The notes beneath the pieces are model-generated. The model did not search any database, had not been told where the DNA came from, and saw only the letters and a program-made list of their open reading frames with translations. From NCBI GenBank assembly GCA_029260515.1, contig JAJDDC010000040.1, positions 310,001 to 374,000 of the forward strand: a stretch of 64,000 bases of DNA, given 5' to 3'. Within the stretch, counting starts at the first letter, position 1. Each line of letters begins with the position of its first letter. This DNA comes from Phycisphaerales bacterium. Lineage in GTDB: Bacteria; Planctomycetota; Phycisphaerae; Phycisphaerales; UBA1924. Made by a program: the position numbers and the translations under genes. Below, one piece after another: positions 36,852 through 45,128 of this stretch.

Positions 36852-37802
36852 TCACCGAGTATCCACGCCCGCCACGATCCGCACGGCGCGGAGCTTCGCC
36901 GACCGCGCCCGCCTGTTTCTCTCGCACTCGTCCGCGCCCGGCGCGATCGGCTTTCGCGCGATCGCCTCGCCCAGCCCACGCTCGACCAGACCCGCGAAGG
37001 CGCGCTTCACGGGCCGGTCCTCGAGGCTGTGGAACGTGATGATCGCCACGCGGGCTCCGGGGTTCAGCCAGGTCGGACGCTCGGACGCGATATCCTCGGC
37101 CGCGCGCGCGATCGACGACAACAACGCCTCCAGGCTCCCGATCTCGTCGTTGACGGCGATCCGCAACGCCTGGAACGTCCGCGTCGCCGGGTCGATCCGC
37201 TTGTGATCGCCCCGAGGCGCCCGCGGGCATGCCGAACGCACGATCTCGGCGAGCCTTGTCGTGGTCTCAATCGGCGCATCCGCCCGCGCCGCCACAACTT
37301 TCCGCGCGATCCGCCGCGAGTGCCGCTCCTCCCCCCACCGCCAGATCAGGTCCGCCAGCTCCGCCTCCGGCATCGTGTTGACCAGCTCCCCCGCCGTCAC
37401 GGGCCCGCCCGGGTCCAACCGCATATCCAGGGGCCCCTCATTCCGGAAGCTCAGGCCACGTGCGGGGTCATCGACCTGGGGCGAGGCGAAGCCCAGGTCC
37501 GCCAGGACCATGTCCGCCCGGATCCCCCGCGCCTCGATCGCCCGGGGCAACTCCACGAACGAGCCCCGAACCCCCACGACCTCCACGCCCGCCTCGCGGA
37601 TCCTGGCCGCCGAATACTCCAGGTTGCCCGGGTCCAGGTCGCCCAGGACCACCCGCCCGCCTGGCCCGAGTAGGCGGGCGACCGCCACGGCATGCCCCCC
37701 GTGCCCGGCGGTGCAATCCGCGTACGTCTCGCCCGGCGCCGGGGCCAGCACGCCGACAGTTTCTTCCAGCAGGACCGGGATGTGGGCGGGGGGCGTCGTC
37801 AC
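36852..37802 (-). CDS. rsmH: 16S rRNA (cytosine1402-N4)-methyltransferase RsmH
   Basis: 316 residues. It methylates C1402 in the ribosomal decoding centre using SAM. Typical features are the N-terminal HIPVLLEETVGVLAP, the SAM loop DCTAGHGGHAVA, MVLADLGFASPQVDDPARG and the C-terminal FHSLEDRPVKRAF. GTG 37802 is chosen because the conserved HIPVLL begins seven codons later. It is the first gene of the cell-wall cluster. No mraZ gene lies upstream. Confidence 0.95.
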   Translation of the reverse strand: MTTPPAHIPVLLEETVGVLAPAPGETYADCTAGHGGHAVAVARLLGPGGRVVLGDLDPGNLEYSAARIREAGVEVVGVRGSFVELPRAIEARGIRADMVLADLGFASPQVDDPARGLSFRNEGPLDMRLDPGGPVTAGELVNTMPEAELADLIWRWGEERHSRRIARKVVAARADAPIETTTRLAEIVRSACPRAPRGDHKRIDPATRTFQALRIAVNDEIGSLEALLSSIARAAEDIASERPTWLNPGARVAIITFHSLEDRPVKRAFAGLVERGLGEAIARKPIAPGADECERNRRARSAKLRAVRIVAGVDTR

Positions 37803-37850
37803 CGGACAATTGTTCGGCGGTTGTGCCCCCCGCGGTAGAATCACGCCCAC

Positions 37851-38357
37851 GTGGACGGCGATATCGAGCACGAACCCGCAAACGCCGAGCAGATCGTCAC
37901 GCTCGGCTCGACGAGCAGCGAGGTGGACGCCCACCTGCTCGCAGACGCCCTGCGTCGGGCCGGCCTGCACGCCCGGGCCATCGGCGCCCCGAGCGTGGGG
38001 TCGCTCCTCGCCGGCACGATCTTTCCCGCCAACATCCTGATCCGGTCCGGCGACTACGCCGACGCTCGCGCCATGATCGAGGCGTTCGAGCCCACGGGGC
38101 GGGAGGTCCTCCTGCCAGCTTGGTGCCCGGTTTGCAAGTACGACACTTCGGGTCTCGACAACGACACCGCGTGCCCGGAGTGCGGCATGGACCTCGGGCG
38201 CCTGGCCCGCATGCCCCGCGAGTTCCGCTTCGCCCCCCCGCCCGGGACCGGCGCGGGAGTCCAAAAGTTCGGTGCGGTCATCGGCCTGCTTGCACTTGCA
38301 ATAATCGTCGTCCTCTTCGTCGGCGCCGGGATCGCCGGCTGGCTCGGATACATATGA
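37851..38357 (+). CDS. DUF2007-like domain plus zinc ribbon membrane protein
   Basis: 168 residues. The N-terminal domain (EQIVTLGSTSSEVDAHLLADALRRAG..., ILIRSGDYADARAMIEAF) matches the DUF2007 'putative signal transducing' fold. It is followed by a zinc ribbon (CPVCKYDTSGLDNDTACPECG, split around residues 92-112) and one C-terminal transmembrane helix. It starts with GTG, 48 bases from the divergent rsmH start, and ends in an ATGA overlap with a second zinc-ribbon gene. The function is unknown. Confidence 0.65.
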   Translation: MDGDIEHEPANAEQIVTLGSTSSEVDAHLLADALRRAGLHARAIGAPSVGSLLAGTIFPANILIRSGDYADARAMIEAFEPTGREVLLPAWCPVCKYDTSGLDNDTACPECGMDLGRLARMPREFRFAPPPGTGAGVQKFGAVIGLLALAIIVVLFVGAGIAGWLGYI

Positions 38358-38743
38358 GCGCGACCGATCGCAACACTCCGGGCGAGGGGCTCACGCCCCT
38401 GACCACGTGCCTCGACCGACGCGAGGCATCGCTCATCTGCTACGGCCTGGGTCTCCGACAGATCCGCGCAACCTTCCGCGCAAGAGAGAACCACGGCCTC
38501 GCCCGGCGTGCCGAACGCGAGATCGAGGTCCTCGTCGAGCCCGCCTCGCTCGAGCGCGCCCGCGAGGCGCTGCCTTACATCGTCAACGCGATGCTCGGCG
38601 AGGCCCTCGCGATCGACGCCCAGGGGCACTGCGCCCTGTGCGGGTACGACATGCGGGGCGTGACGCACACCACCATCTGCCCGGAGTGCGGCGCGGACCT
38701 CGCCTCGCCCGCCGCGAAACGCCGGGCCGCGCGCCGCCCCTAG
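38354..38743 (+). CDS. Small zinc-ribbon protein
   Basis: 129 residues, translationally coupled (ATGA) to the preceding DUF2007-like gene. Residues 20-80 appear to be another DUF2007-like alpha/beta unit (REIEVLVEPASLERAREALPYI). The C-terminus has the zinc ribbon CALCGYDMRGVTHTTICPECG (split, about 93-114), followed by a basic tail. No transmembrane helix is present. It is probably a partner of its neighbour. The function is unknown. Confidence 0.62.
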   Translation: MSATDRNTPGEGLTPLTTCLDRREASLICYGLGLRQIRATFRARENHGLARRAEREIEVLVEPASLERAREALPYIVNAMLGEALAIDAQGHCALCGYDMRGVTHTTICPECGADLASPAAKRRAARRP

Positions 38744-39021
38744 AGAGCGCCCGCGCGGCCCGAAACCGATCGCTTACAGAACACTGGGCGGCGCCCGCAC
38801 CCCGCCGGCGCGCTCGCTCGGCAGACGCCGACCCTGACGCGCCCGCTCGGCGGCGCTGCAACGCAGCAGCCCGAACCGCCGACCACCGGTCTGCTCGCCC
38901 AAGGCGGCCCGCCGTCTGACGAGATAGCCCAGCGAGACAACAAGGACTTCAACGAGTTGTGCGACTTCATGTGCGCGCATGGACAGCGCTCCCTGGTTTC
39001 GTGCCAAAGGTGGGTGTGGTC
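38744..39021. other. Intergenic stretch without a supported gene
   Basis: Bases between the zinc-ribbon gene and the terminator of the small minus-strand gene. Short open frames exist on both strands, but none has a convincing ribosome site or family pattern. The longest minus-strand candidate (38774-39007) is discussed under rejected items. Confidence 0.5.
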
Positions 39022-39057
39022 AAAAAACAACAAGACCCCGGGGGGAAGCCCCCGGGG
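39022..39057 (-). terminator. Rho-independent terminator of the 37-residue gene
   Basis: On the minus strand, a perfect 9-bp stem (CCCCGGGGG with CCCCCGGGG, 39036-39057 with a four-base loop) is followed by TCTTGTTGTTTTTTG. It lies about 30 bases after the stop codon of the small gene, and the T run is on the minus strand only. Confidence 0.88.
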
Positions 39058-39085
39058 CCGACAGGAACGCGTGTTTCCTGAGCGG

Positions 39086-39199
39086 CTACCTCATCGGGGA
39101 CCTCGTGCGTGCGTCGTTATCGCGGGGCTCGAAATACTGCGAGACCGGGCGAGCGTTGAACGCGGCCTGGAGGCTTGTGATGTGCATCTGGTCGTTCAT
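39086..39199 (-). CDS. 37-residue small protein in its own transcription unit
   Basis: A short gene of 37 codons (MNDQMHITSLQAAFNARPVS..., ending RSPMR). It is supported by an excellent Shine-Dalgarno (GGAAAGGAG, 7 bases before the ATG), an upstream promoter-like pair, a leader hairpin and a strong terminator just downstream. The peptide is hydrophilic, with a short amphipathic helix (about 6-16) and a charged C-terminus. It has no transmembrane segment and no recognised family. Expression signals are unusually complete for so small a frame. Confidence 0.72.
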   Translation of the reverse strand: MNDQMHITSLQAAFNARPVSQYFEPRDNDARTRSPMR

Positions 39200-39235
39200 G
39201 GCCGCTCCTTTCCGCGTTGCTCGGTGTCGCGTGAC

Positions 39236-39253
39236 GCGGGGAGAATACCCCGC
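39236..39253 (-). promoter_or_regulatory. Leader hairpin of the small gene
   Basis: Inverted repeat GCGGGG (39236-39241) and CCCCGC (39248-39253) with a six-base AT-rich loop, between the promoter and the Shine-Dalgarno of the 37-residue gene. It could stabilise the mRNA or control its translation. Confidence 0.5.
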
Positions 39254-39263
39254 CGTGGTTCGG

Positions 39264-39291
39264 AAGATACGCATTGATCGGCCCGCGTCAA
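39264..39291 (-). promoter_or_regulatory. Sigma70-like promoter of the small gene
   Basis: On the minus strand, TTGACG (39291-39286) and TATCTT (39269-39264) are separated by 16 bases. They lie about 65 bases upstream of the small gene's ATG and downstream of the aminopeptidase stop. The -35 is a five-of-six match and the -10 a four-of-six match to the consensus. Confidence 0.55.
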
Positions 39292-39332
39292 GGGGCGGAT
39301 AGACAAAACACCCCAAATTTCCAGCCCTGTTC

Positions 39333-40469
39333 TCAGGCGTTGCCGGGCCAGCGTGCGCCCTTGAACCGCCCGTTCTCGTGGAAGACCTCGCCGTCCGCTT
39401 CGATCGTCCCGCCCTCGCGCAGGTCGCACACCATGTCCCAGTGCAGCGCCGACTCGTTGGTGTTCCCGCTCTCGGGATAGCCTGCGCCGACCGCGGCGTG
39501 GAAGGTCCCGCCGATCTTCTCGTCGAACAACGTATTGCGCGTGAACTCCTTGATCGCGTAGTTGGTCCCGATCGCGATCTCGCCCATCGTGCGCGCGCCC
39601 TCGTCCTGGTCGAGCATGCGGATCAGGAACCCCTCGTTCTTGCGCGCGCTCGCGTCCACCACACGCCCGCCCTTGAACGCCAGCCGCACACCCTCGACCT
39701 CGCGCCCGTCGTACACGGCCGGGAAGGTGTAGTTGACGTGCCCGTCCGCGCCCTGAGGCCCGGAGAAGACCTCGCCGTCGGGGAAGTTCTGGTCGCCGTC
39801 GCAGTTGATCCACGTCCCGCCCTCGATCGGGACGACTAGGTCCGTCCCGTCGTGCCCGTCCCCGGCGGGCGCCCGGAAGCGCAGCTCGCGTTTGGGCTGG
39901 AGGAAGTCGCACGCCTTCTGCTGCGCATCGTGCATCTGTTTCCAGGCGCCGACCGGGTCGTCGCGGTCGAGCAGCCCGGCGCTGTAGACGAACCGCTCGT
40001 ACTGTGCGAGGCTCATCTCCGCGTCCTGGGCCGAGGCGTGCGTGGGCATGAGCGTGCCCACCCAGCGGAGCGAGCCGTCCGCGACGCGCTCGAGGAACCG
40101 CTTCATGACCGGCTTGTACGTCTGGCGGGCCGCCGCGCCCCGCCCGGGATCGACGCGGCTGGCGGCCTTTGTGTTCGTCTCCGCCCACAGGCCGATGTTC
40201 ACGTCCACCTTCTCGACGTAATCCACCCGCAGCGGGCTGAGGAACGCGACCTGCTCGTCGCTCGCGTGCTCGAGCAGGATCTCGTCGAGCGCGTGGCTGG
40301 CGGGACGCCAGAAGGGGTGACCCCCCGCGTGCAGGACACGCTCGAAGATCGACTCGATCAGGGGCATCGCGACCGGGTCGCCCACAATGCCAACAAGGTC
40401 ACCCTTCTTCACCCGCGTCGAGTAGCGGACGAGCACGTCTGCAAGCTTGTCGAGGCGTTGATCACGCAT
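39333..40469 (-). CDS. Aminopeptidase, M29 (thermophilic aminopeptidase II) type
   Basis: 378 residues from an ATG preceded by an AAGGGGG-type site. It begins with the family pattern RLDKLADVLVRYSTRVKKGDLVGI and contains the M29 metal-ligand stretch: GRVVDASARKNEGFL, MGEIAIGTNYAIKEFTRNTLFDEKIGGTFHAAVG, then NESALHWDMVCDLR. His/Glu/Asp residues in these blocks bind two divalent metals. It is a cytoplasmic exopeptidase. The longer open frame upstream is not conserved. Confidence 0.88.
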   Translation of the reverse strand: MRDQRLDKLADVLVRYSTRVKKGDLVGIVGDPVAMPLIESIFERVLHAGGHPFWRPASHALDEILLEHASDEQVAFLSPLRVDYVEKVDVNIGLWAETNTKAASRVDPGRGAAARQTYKPVMKRFLERVADGSLRWVGTLMPTHASAQDAEMSLAQYERFVYSAGLLDRDDPVGAWKQMHDAQQKACDFLQPKRELRFRAPAGDGHDGTDLVVPIEGGTWINCDGDQNFPDGEVFSGPQGADGHVNYTFPAVYDGREVEGVRLAFKGGRVVDASARKNEGFLIRMLDQDEGARTMGEIAIGTNYAIKEFTRNTLFDEKIGGTFHAAVGAGYPESGNTNESALHWDMVCDLREGGTIEADGEVFHENGRFKGARWPGNA

Positions 40470-40590
40470 AAAAAGGCCCCCTTCCTGGCGCCGCGGACGG
40501 GCGGCGGGGCAAGCATACACTCCCCGTCGATCGTCCCCACGCCGGCGTGTCGCCTTGCGCGGGGCATCACGAGCCAGGGAGAAGCGACCC

Positions 40591-41310
40591 ATGCGCCGAC
40601 TTGATCTCGCCGTTGTTGTTGTCGTCGGCGCCGCCGGCGTCGCGATGCTCCACGCCGCCCGCCCCAGCACCACGCTCGTATCGACCGTCGCAGCCGAGCA
40701 GCGTGTCGGCGTCGTGGACGTGCTCTCGCTCGTCGAGCAGATGCTCCAGCTCGAGCAGTTCGCGGGCATCCGCGAGGACACGGCCGACGAGCTCACCCGC
40801 CAGATCGACGCGATCCAGGGCCGGCTCGCAGCCCTGTCCGAACAGCTCAACTCGCTGCCCCCGGGCGCCCCGGAGGGCCAGCAGGTCTTCAACCAGCTCC
40901 AGGCCCAGCGGCAGCAGGCACAACAGTTCCAGGAGCGGTCGCTGGCAGACTTCCAGCGCATGAGCGCCGCGCAGGCCGCAGAGGTCTACAGCGCGGTCCG
41001 CGAGGCGGTGGACGCCGTCTCGGCGCGCGAGGGGTACACGTTCGTGTTCGCGTCGCGCAAGGGCGACGACCTGTCCATGGCGACCTCGCTGCCCGCGGTG
41101 ACGCAGGATGTGCTCGCCCGACCCGTGCTGGTCGGCTTCGAGCACGACGACCTGACCGCGCTGGTGCGCGCACACCTCGACCTGCCCGATCCCGACGCAG
41201 TTCAGGAATCAACCGATACGCCCGAGGACGACGCGGGCGCAGACGAAGCCGACGCCGCCGAAGGCGACGCTCAGGACTCGCCAGAAGCCGACGAAGGCGA
41301 GGCGCCCTGA
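40591..41310 (+). CDS. OmpH/Skp-like periplasmic chaperone
   Basis: 239 residues. A signal anchor (VVVVVGAAGVAMLHAA) precedes the Skp-like core: a short strand (RVGVVDVLSLVEQM), then two long helices forming a coiled-coil tentacle (QIDAIQGRLAALSEQLNSL, RQQAQQFQERSLADFQRM), then a C-terminal strand (YTFVFASRKGDDL). It would hold unfolded outer-membrane proteins. The last 40 residues are an Asp/Glu-rich tail, and the final 40 bases overlap the end of convergent lipB. Confidence 0.75.
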   Translation: MRRLDLAVVVVVGAAGVAMLHAARPSTTLVSTVAAEQRVGVVDVLSLVEQMLQLEQFAGIREDTADELTRQIDAIQGRLAALSEQLNSLPPGAPEGQQVFNQLQAQRQQAQQFQERSLADFQRMSAAQAAEVYSAVREAVDAVSAREGYTFVFASRKGDDLSMATSLPAVTQDVLARPVLVGFEHDDLTALVRAHLDLPDPDAVQESTDTPEDDAGADEADAAEGDAQDSPEADEGEAP

Positions 41311-42005
41311 CCGGCGCGGGCGCTCGCGTCGAGCAATCGCCGATCCAGCGCACCTACGAGCGCGTCCTTCACGTCGTCGATCGGCGGGCACGCGTCACCG
41401 AGGATCGCGTGCATACTCGTCACCGTGCGCCCGTGAAGGCCGCACGGCACGATGAGCGCGAAGTGCGACAGATCCGGGCGGACGTTGATCGCCAGTCCGT
41501 GCATCGTGACCCAGCGTCGTACGCGGACACCGATCGCGGCGACCTTGGCGCTCTGCCCGTCGCAGTCGGTCCAGACACCGGTCGCCTCGGGATCGCGCGC
41601 CGCACCGACGCCGAACCCCGACAGGGCGTCGATGACCGCGCCCTCGAGCGTGCGGACGTAGTCGTGCACACCCAGGCCCAGACGCTTGAGGTCCATGACC
41701 GGGTACGCGACCAGCTGGCCCGGCCCGTGGTACGTCACGTCGCCCCCACGATCGGTACGGCGGACCTGGACCCCCCGGCTCGCCAGCTCATCCTCGGGCG
41801 CCAGCACGTGCTCGCCCGCGCCCGGGCGGCGGGTAACCGTCACCACCGGGTCGTGCTCGACCAGGAACAGCTCACCGAACGGGTCGCCCGGGGCGGCCGA
41901 GGCCCTGGACGCCTGGACGCGCCGGTTGGCCTCGTCCTGGAGGGCGTAGGCCTCGTCGTACGAGGCCCGCGCCAGGTCGTGCACGATGAACGCCTTGGGG
42001 CTCAC
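41271..42005 (-). CDS. lipB: Octanoyltransferase LipB
   Basis: Transfers octanoate from acyl carrier protein to lipoyl domains, such as the E2 encoded at 19587. 244 residues with the family signature RGGDVTYHGPGQLVAYPV, the active-site lysine segment SAKVAAIGVRVRRWVTMHGLAINV (split around residues 153-176) and the catalytic cysteine in IVPCGL. The C-terminal 20 residues are Ala/Ser/Gly-rich and overlap the end of the OmpH/Skp-like gene. Confidence 0.94.
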   Translation of the reverse strand: MSPKAFIVHDLARASYDEAYALQDEANRRVQASRASAAPGDPFGELFLVEHDPVVTVTRRPGAGEHVLAPEDELASRGVQVRRTDRGGDVTYHGPGQLVAYPVMDLKRLGLGVHDYVRTLEGAVIDALSGFGVGAARDPEATGVWTDCDGQSAKVAAIGVRVRRWVTMHGLAINVRPDLSHFALIVPCGLHGRTVTSMHAILGDACPPIDDVKDALVGALDRRLLDASARAGQGASPSSASGES

Positions 42006-42046
42006 GCGCCCGACTCTACGCCCCCGACGCCAGCTACAGTTGCCCC

Positions 42047-42868
42047 ATGATCGACGCCTCCGCCAGCGTGCACCCGACCGCGATCGTCAGCGACGAGGCC
42101 GAGCTCGCTGGCGGCGTCGAAATCGGCCCCTACTGCATCATCGAGGGCAGGGTCCGCCTGGGCGAGGGCGTCCGCGTCCGCCCCCACGCCGTGCTCTCCG
42201 GGCCCATGACGATCGGCGACGCGACGAGCATCGGCCCGTTCGCGACCCTCGGCGCCCCGCCCCAGGACTTCAAGTTCGGGCCCGACTCCCACACCGCCGG
42301 CGTCGTGATCGGCAAGGGGTGCGTCATCCGCGAGTACGCCTCGATCCACGCCGCGACGAGCCCGGACACGCCCACCACCGTCGGCAACAACGTATTCATG
42401 ATGGCAACCTCGCACGTCGGGCACGACTGCCGGGTCGGGAACAACGTCGTCATGGTGAACGGCGCCGGGCTGAGCGGGCACTGCGAGGTCGGAGACCGGG
42501 CCAACCTCTCCGGGCACACGGGCGTGCACCAGTTCTGCCGCATCGGTCGCCTGGCGATGATCTCGGGCGGCCTCGCGGTCGGGATGGACGTCCCGCCATT
42601 CTGCGTCGTGGACGAGCGCAACCGCCTGGGGCGCGTCAACCTCATCGGCCTGCGCCGCTCGGGGATGGGCCCGGGCGAGATCGACGCGGTCAAGCGTGCC
42701 TTCCGCGAGCTGCTCCGGGGCTCGGCCTCGCGCACCGCCCTGCTCGAGGAGCTCCGCGCCCGCGGGCGCGAGGCGCCAGCGCTGATCGAGATGGCGGACT
42801 TCATCGAGGGCTCCAAGCGTGGCATCTGCCCCGCCGGACGCCCGCCGCGGATGTCCGAGCACGGGTGA
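42047..42868 (+). CDS. lpxA: UDP-N-acetylglucosamine acyltransferase LpxA
   Basis: First step of lipid A synthesis. 273 residues of left-handed beta-helix hexapeptide repeats (VHPTAIVSDEAELAGGVEIG..., VRLGEGVRVRPHAVL). The catalytic His lies in MMATSHVGHDCRVGNNVVMVN, with GAGLSGHCEVGDRANLSGHTGVHQFCRIG following, and a C-terminal helical domain with NLIGLRRSG. It indicates an LPS-type outer membrane. It is divergent from lipB by 41 bases. Confidence 0.95.
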   Translation: MIDASASVHPTAIVSDEAELAGGVEIGPYCIIEGRVRLGEGVRVRPHAVLSGPMTIGDATSIGPFATLGAPPQDFKFGPDSHTAGVVIGKGCVIREYASIHAATSPDTPTTVGNNVFMMATSHVGHDCRVGNNVVMVNGAGLSGHCEVGDRANLSGHTGVHQFCRIGRLAMISGGLAVGMDVPPFCVVDERNRLGRVNLIGLRRSGMGPGEIDAVKRAFRELLRGSASRTALLEELRARGREAPALIEMADFIEGSKRGICPAGRPPRMSEHG

Positions 42869-42899
42869 GCCCGGGGCGTCGCCCGGTTAGGATGAACGC

Positions 42900-43799
42900 A
42901 TGACCCCCGTGTCGATGCCCCTGGCGCCCGAACTGTGCGAGGGCGAGGCCGCGCTGTGCGTGCTCGCCTCCGGCTCGAGGGGCAACTGCTCCGTGCTCGT
43001 CACGCGCCCCGAGACGGGAGGCGGGGTCCGGGCGACGCTGATCGACGCCGGGCTCAGCCCGCGTCTGACCCGCCGCCTGCTGGCATCGGGCGGGATCGAG
43101 GCCCACCAGCTCGACGACATCGTCATCACGCATCTGGACTCGGACCACTTCCACCGCGGCTGGGCGCCCGTGCTATCTCAACGCGTCGGCCCGCTCCGCC
43201 CGCGCCTGCGGATGCACGAACGCCACGCGTGGTCGATCCGGCGATCGCACCCCGGGATCGAGCGGCTTGAGGCGTTCGAGGACGGGTTTACCACGCCGGG
43301 TCTTCGGGCCGATGCGGTCCTGATGCCCCACGACGAGCTTGGCGTCGCGGCGTTCCGCTTCGAGGTCGGCGCACGCGGGCGGTCGCTCGGGTACGCGACC
43401 GATCTGGGGCGCCCCTCGCGCGAGCTGGGCGAGGCGCTGGGGCGAGTCGGGACGCTCGCGGTCGAGTCGAACTACTGCCCGGAGCTGCAGCTCGCCTCGC
43501 GCCGCCCGGCGTACCTCAAACGCCGCATCATGGGCGGGCGTGGGCACCTGAGCAATGCACAATGCGCCGAGCTGGTCGCGTGGGCTTCGCCCGCGTCGCA
43601 TGTCGTGCTCCTCCACTTGTCTCAGGAGTGCAACACACCCGAGAGGGCTGCCGAGGCGAACGACGTCGGGTCGTACACGCTCACGATCTCGAACCAGTCG
43701 ATCTCGACGCCCTGGGTCCCGGTCGCGCCAGGACGCAAGCGTGCACCCAAGGTCGTCTGCGAGACGATGCCGCTCTTCTCGCCCACGGGCCCGCGATGA
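42900..43799 (+). CDS. Metallo-beta-lactamase fold hydrolase (YycJ/WalJ-like)
   Basis: 299 residues. The start pattern VLASGSRGNCSVLV is typical of YycJ/WalJ-type MBL proteins, and the metal motif is ITHLDSDHFHRGW, an HxDxDH form in place of the usual HxHxDH. Later ligands are in LMPHDELG, YATDLG and LHLSQECN. It is probably a phosphodiesterase or exonuclease-like hydrolase. It ends in an ATGA overlap with the methyltransferase gene. Confidence 0.8.
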   Translation: MTPVSMPLAPELCEGEAALCVLASGSRGNCSVLVTRPETGGGVRATLIDAGLSPRLTRRLLASGGIEAHQLDDIVITHLDSDHFHRGWAPVLSQRVGPLRPRLRMHERHAWSIRRSHPGIERLEAFEDGFTTPGLRADAVLMPHDELGVAAFRFEVGARGRSLGYATDLGRPSRELGEALGRVGTLAVESNYCPELQLASRRPAYLKRRIMGGRGHLSNAQCAELVAWASPASHVVLLHLSQECNTPERAAEANDVGSYTLTISNQSISTPWVPVAPGRKRAPKVVCETMPLFSPTGPR

Positions 43800-44656
43800 G
43801 CGTCGGCGCCCGCACGCACACCCCACTCGGTCGCTCCCGCAAGCGCGCCCGCCCGAGCGCGCTGTCCCGGCGCCTGTCGAGCCTGCGCAAGAGCGTCCGC
43901 GACGCGGTCGGCGCGATACTGCACCTGCCCCGGACACAAACGATCGACGGCGTCCGCTACCGCGAACGCAACCGCGAGCCGTTGCAGCGCGTCCTCGCGC
44001 CCGCGGGCGAGGGGACGAAGGAGTACGACGTCCGCTTCCCGGGCGCCGACGCGCCGCCACCCATGACGATCCGGTTCACCCGCACGCGCCGCTACGCCGA
44101 CCTGGCTTCGTCGGCACGCCTGCCCCTGTACCGGGCACTCGATCAGACGATCCGCCCGGGGCAGCGCGTCTTCGAACTCGGGTGCGGCGCCGGCGAGAGC
44201 GCCGCGCTTCTCGCGAGCCTTGTCGGGCCCTCGGGGGGGGTTGTTGCCGTCGGCGCCGACCGCGAGTCGATCCGCTACGCCAGGCGCCGGTACCGCTCGG
44301 GGCAGCTGGGCTACGAGCACGGCGGGGTCGAGACCCTCGCGGGCGAGCTGGACGGCTCGTTCGAGGCCGTCATCCTCACCGACCCACCGACGCCCACGAT
44401 CGACGACGAGCAGGCCCGCGCGGACCTGCTGACCGAACTCTGGCGGGTCGTCGCGCCCGCCGGGACGCTGATCTGGTGCCAGACCGCGTCCACATCCCGG
44501 GCTCCCTCGCCCGAGCTGGTGCGTGACTGGCTCGCCGAGACACTCCAGGGCGCTCGTCCGAAGGTGATCACGCCCCCCACGGGCGGGGCCTGCGTCATCG
44601 TCTCCAAGCCCGAGCCCAAGCCGAGCCGCTCGGAGATGCCGCCCGAGGCCTCCTAG
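43796..44656 (+). CDS. Class I SAM-dependent methyltransferase-like protein
   Basis: 286 residues. A basic N-terminal 45 residues leads to the Rossmann methyltransferase core. Motif I is RVFELGCGAGESAALLASL (about 122-140), the acidic strand end is VVAVGADRESIRYARRRY, and the motif IV region is VILTDPPTPT. The substrate is unknown, and the basic N-terminus may bind RNA. It is coupled to the upstream MBL gene and lies 10 bases before rsfS. Confidence 0.75.
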   Translation: MSVGARTHTPLGRSRKRARPSALSRRLSSLRKSVRDAVGAILHLPRTQTIDGVRYRERNREPLQRVLAPAGEGTKEYDVRFPGADAPPPMTIRFTRTRRYADLASSARLPLYRALDQTIRPGQRVFELGCGAGESAALLASLVGPSGGVVAVGADRESIRYARRRYRSGQLGYEHGGVETLAGELDGSFEAVILTDPPTPTIDDEQARADLLTELWRVVAPAGTLIWCQTASTSRAPSPELVRDWLAETLQGARPKVITPPTGGACVIVSKPEPKPSRSEMPPEAS

Positions 44657-44666
44657 GCTCCGTGCG

Positions 44667-45128
44667 ATGAACGAGATGGAGCAAAGACTGTCCGACCCCG
44701 CCCGGAACGCCGCCCGCTCGACGGGCGACCCGGCAATCACACGCGCCTTCGCGCTCGACGCCGCGGTCTCGCTCAAGGGCGACAAGTGCGAGGACCTGGT
44801 CGTCCTGGACGTCCGCGAACTCTCGCCCGTGACCGACTACATCGTCATCGGCACCGGCACGTCCGACCGCCAGATGAAGTCGGCGCTCTCGCACGTCGCC
44901 GAGGTCGGCAGGGGCCAGGGCTTCGCCAGATTCGGCTCGCACGCCGACGAGCGCGCGACGTGGCTGCTCGCCGACTTCATCGACGTCGTCGTACACGTCT
45001 TCGAGCCCAACGCTCGCGCACACTACGACCTGGAGATGCTCTGGGGCGACGCCCCGCGCCTCGAAGTCCCCGAGCCTTCCCGCGAATCCACCTCGCACGA
45101 GAACCGGGAGAAGGCGGGCGACGCGTGA
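44667..45128 (+). CDS. rsfS: Ribosomal silencing factor RsfS
   Basis: 153 residues of the Iojap/YbeB family, which binds ribosomal protein L14 and blocks subunit joining in starvation. Typical blocks are KGDKCEDLVVLDVRELSPVTDYIVIGTGTSDRQMKSALSHV (read in parts, residues 37-77), WLLADFIDVVVHVFEPNARAHYDLEMLWGDAPR. It has a longer N-terminus and a charged C-terminal tail. The stop overlaps the aroB GTG. Confidence 0.93.
   Translation: MNEMEQRLSDPARNAARSTGDPAITRAFALDAAVSLKGDKCEDLVVLDVRELSPVTDYIVIGTGTSDRQMKSALSHVAEVGRGQGFARFGSHADERATWLLADFIDVVVHVFEPNARAHYDLEMLWGDAPRLEVPEPSRESTSHENREKAGDA

Noticed and set aside
38774..39007. Minus-strand frame of 77 residues downstream of the small gene's terminator.
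   Set aside because: No ribosome site, no promoter after the terminator, mixed third-position bias and an Arg/Gly-rich C-terminal half. Kept only as a remote possibility.
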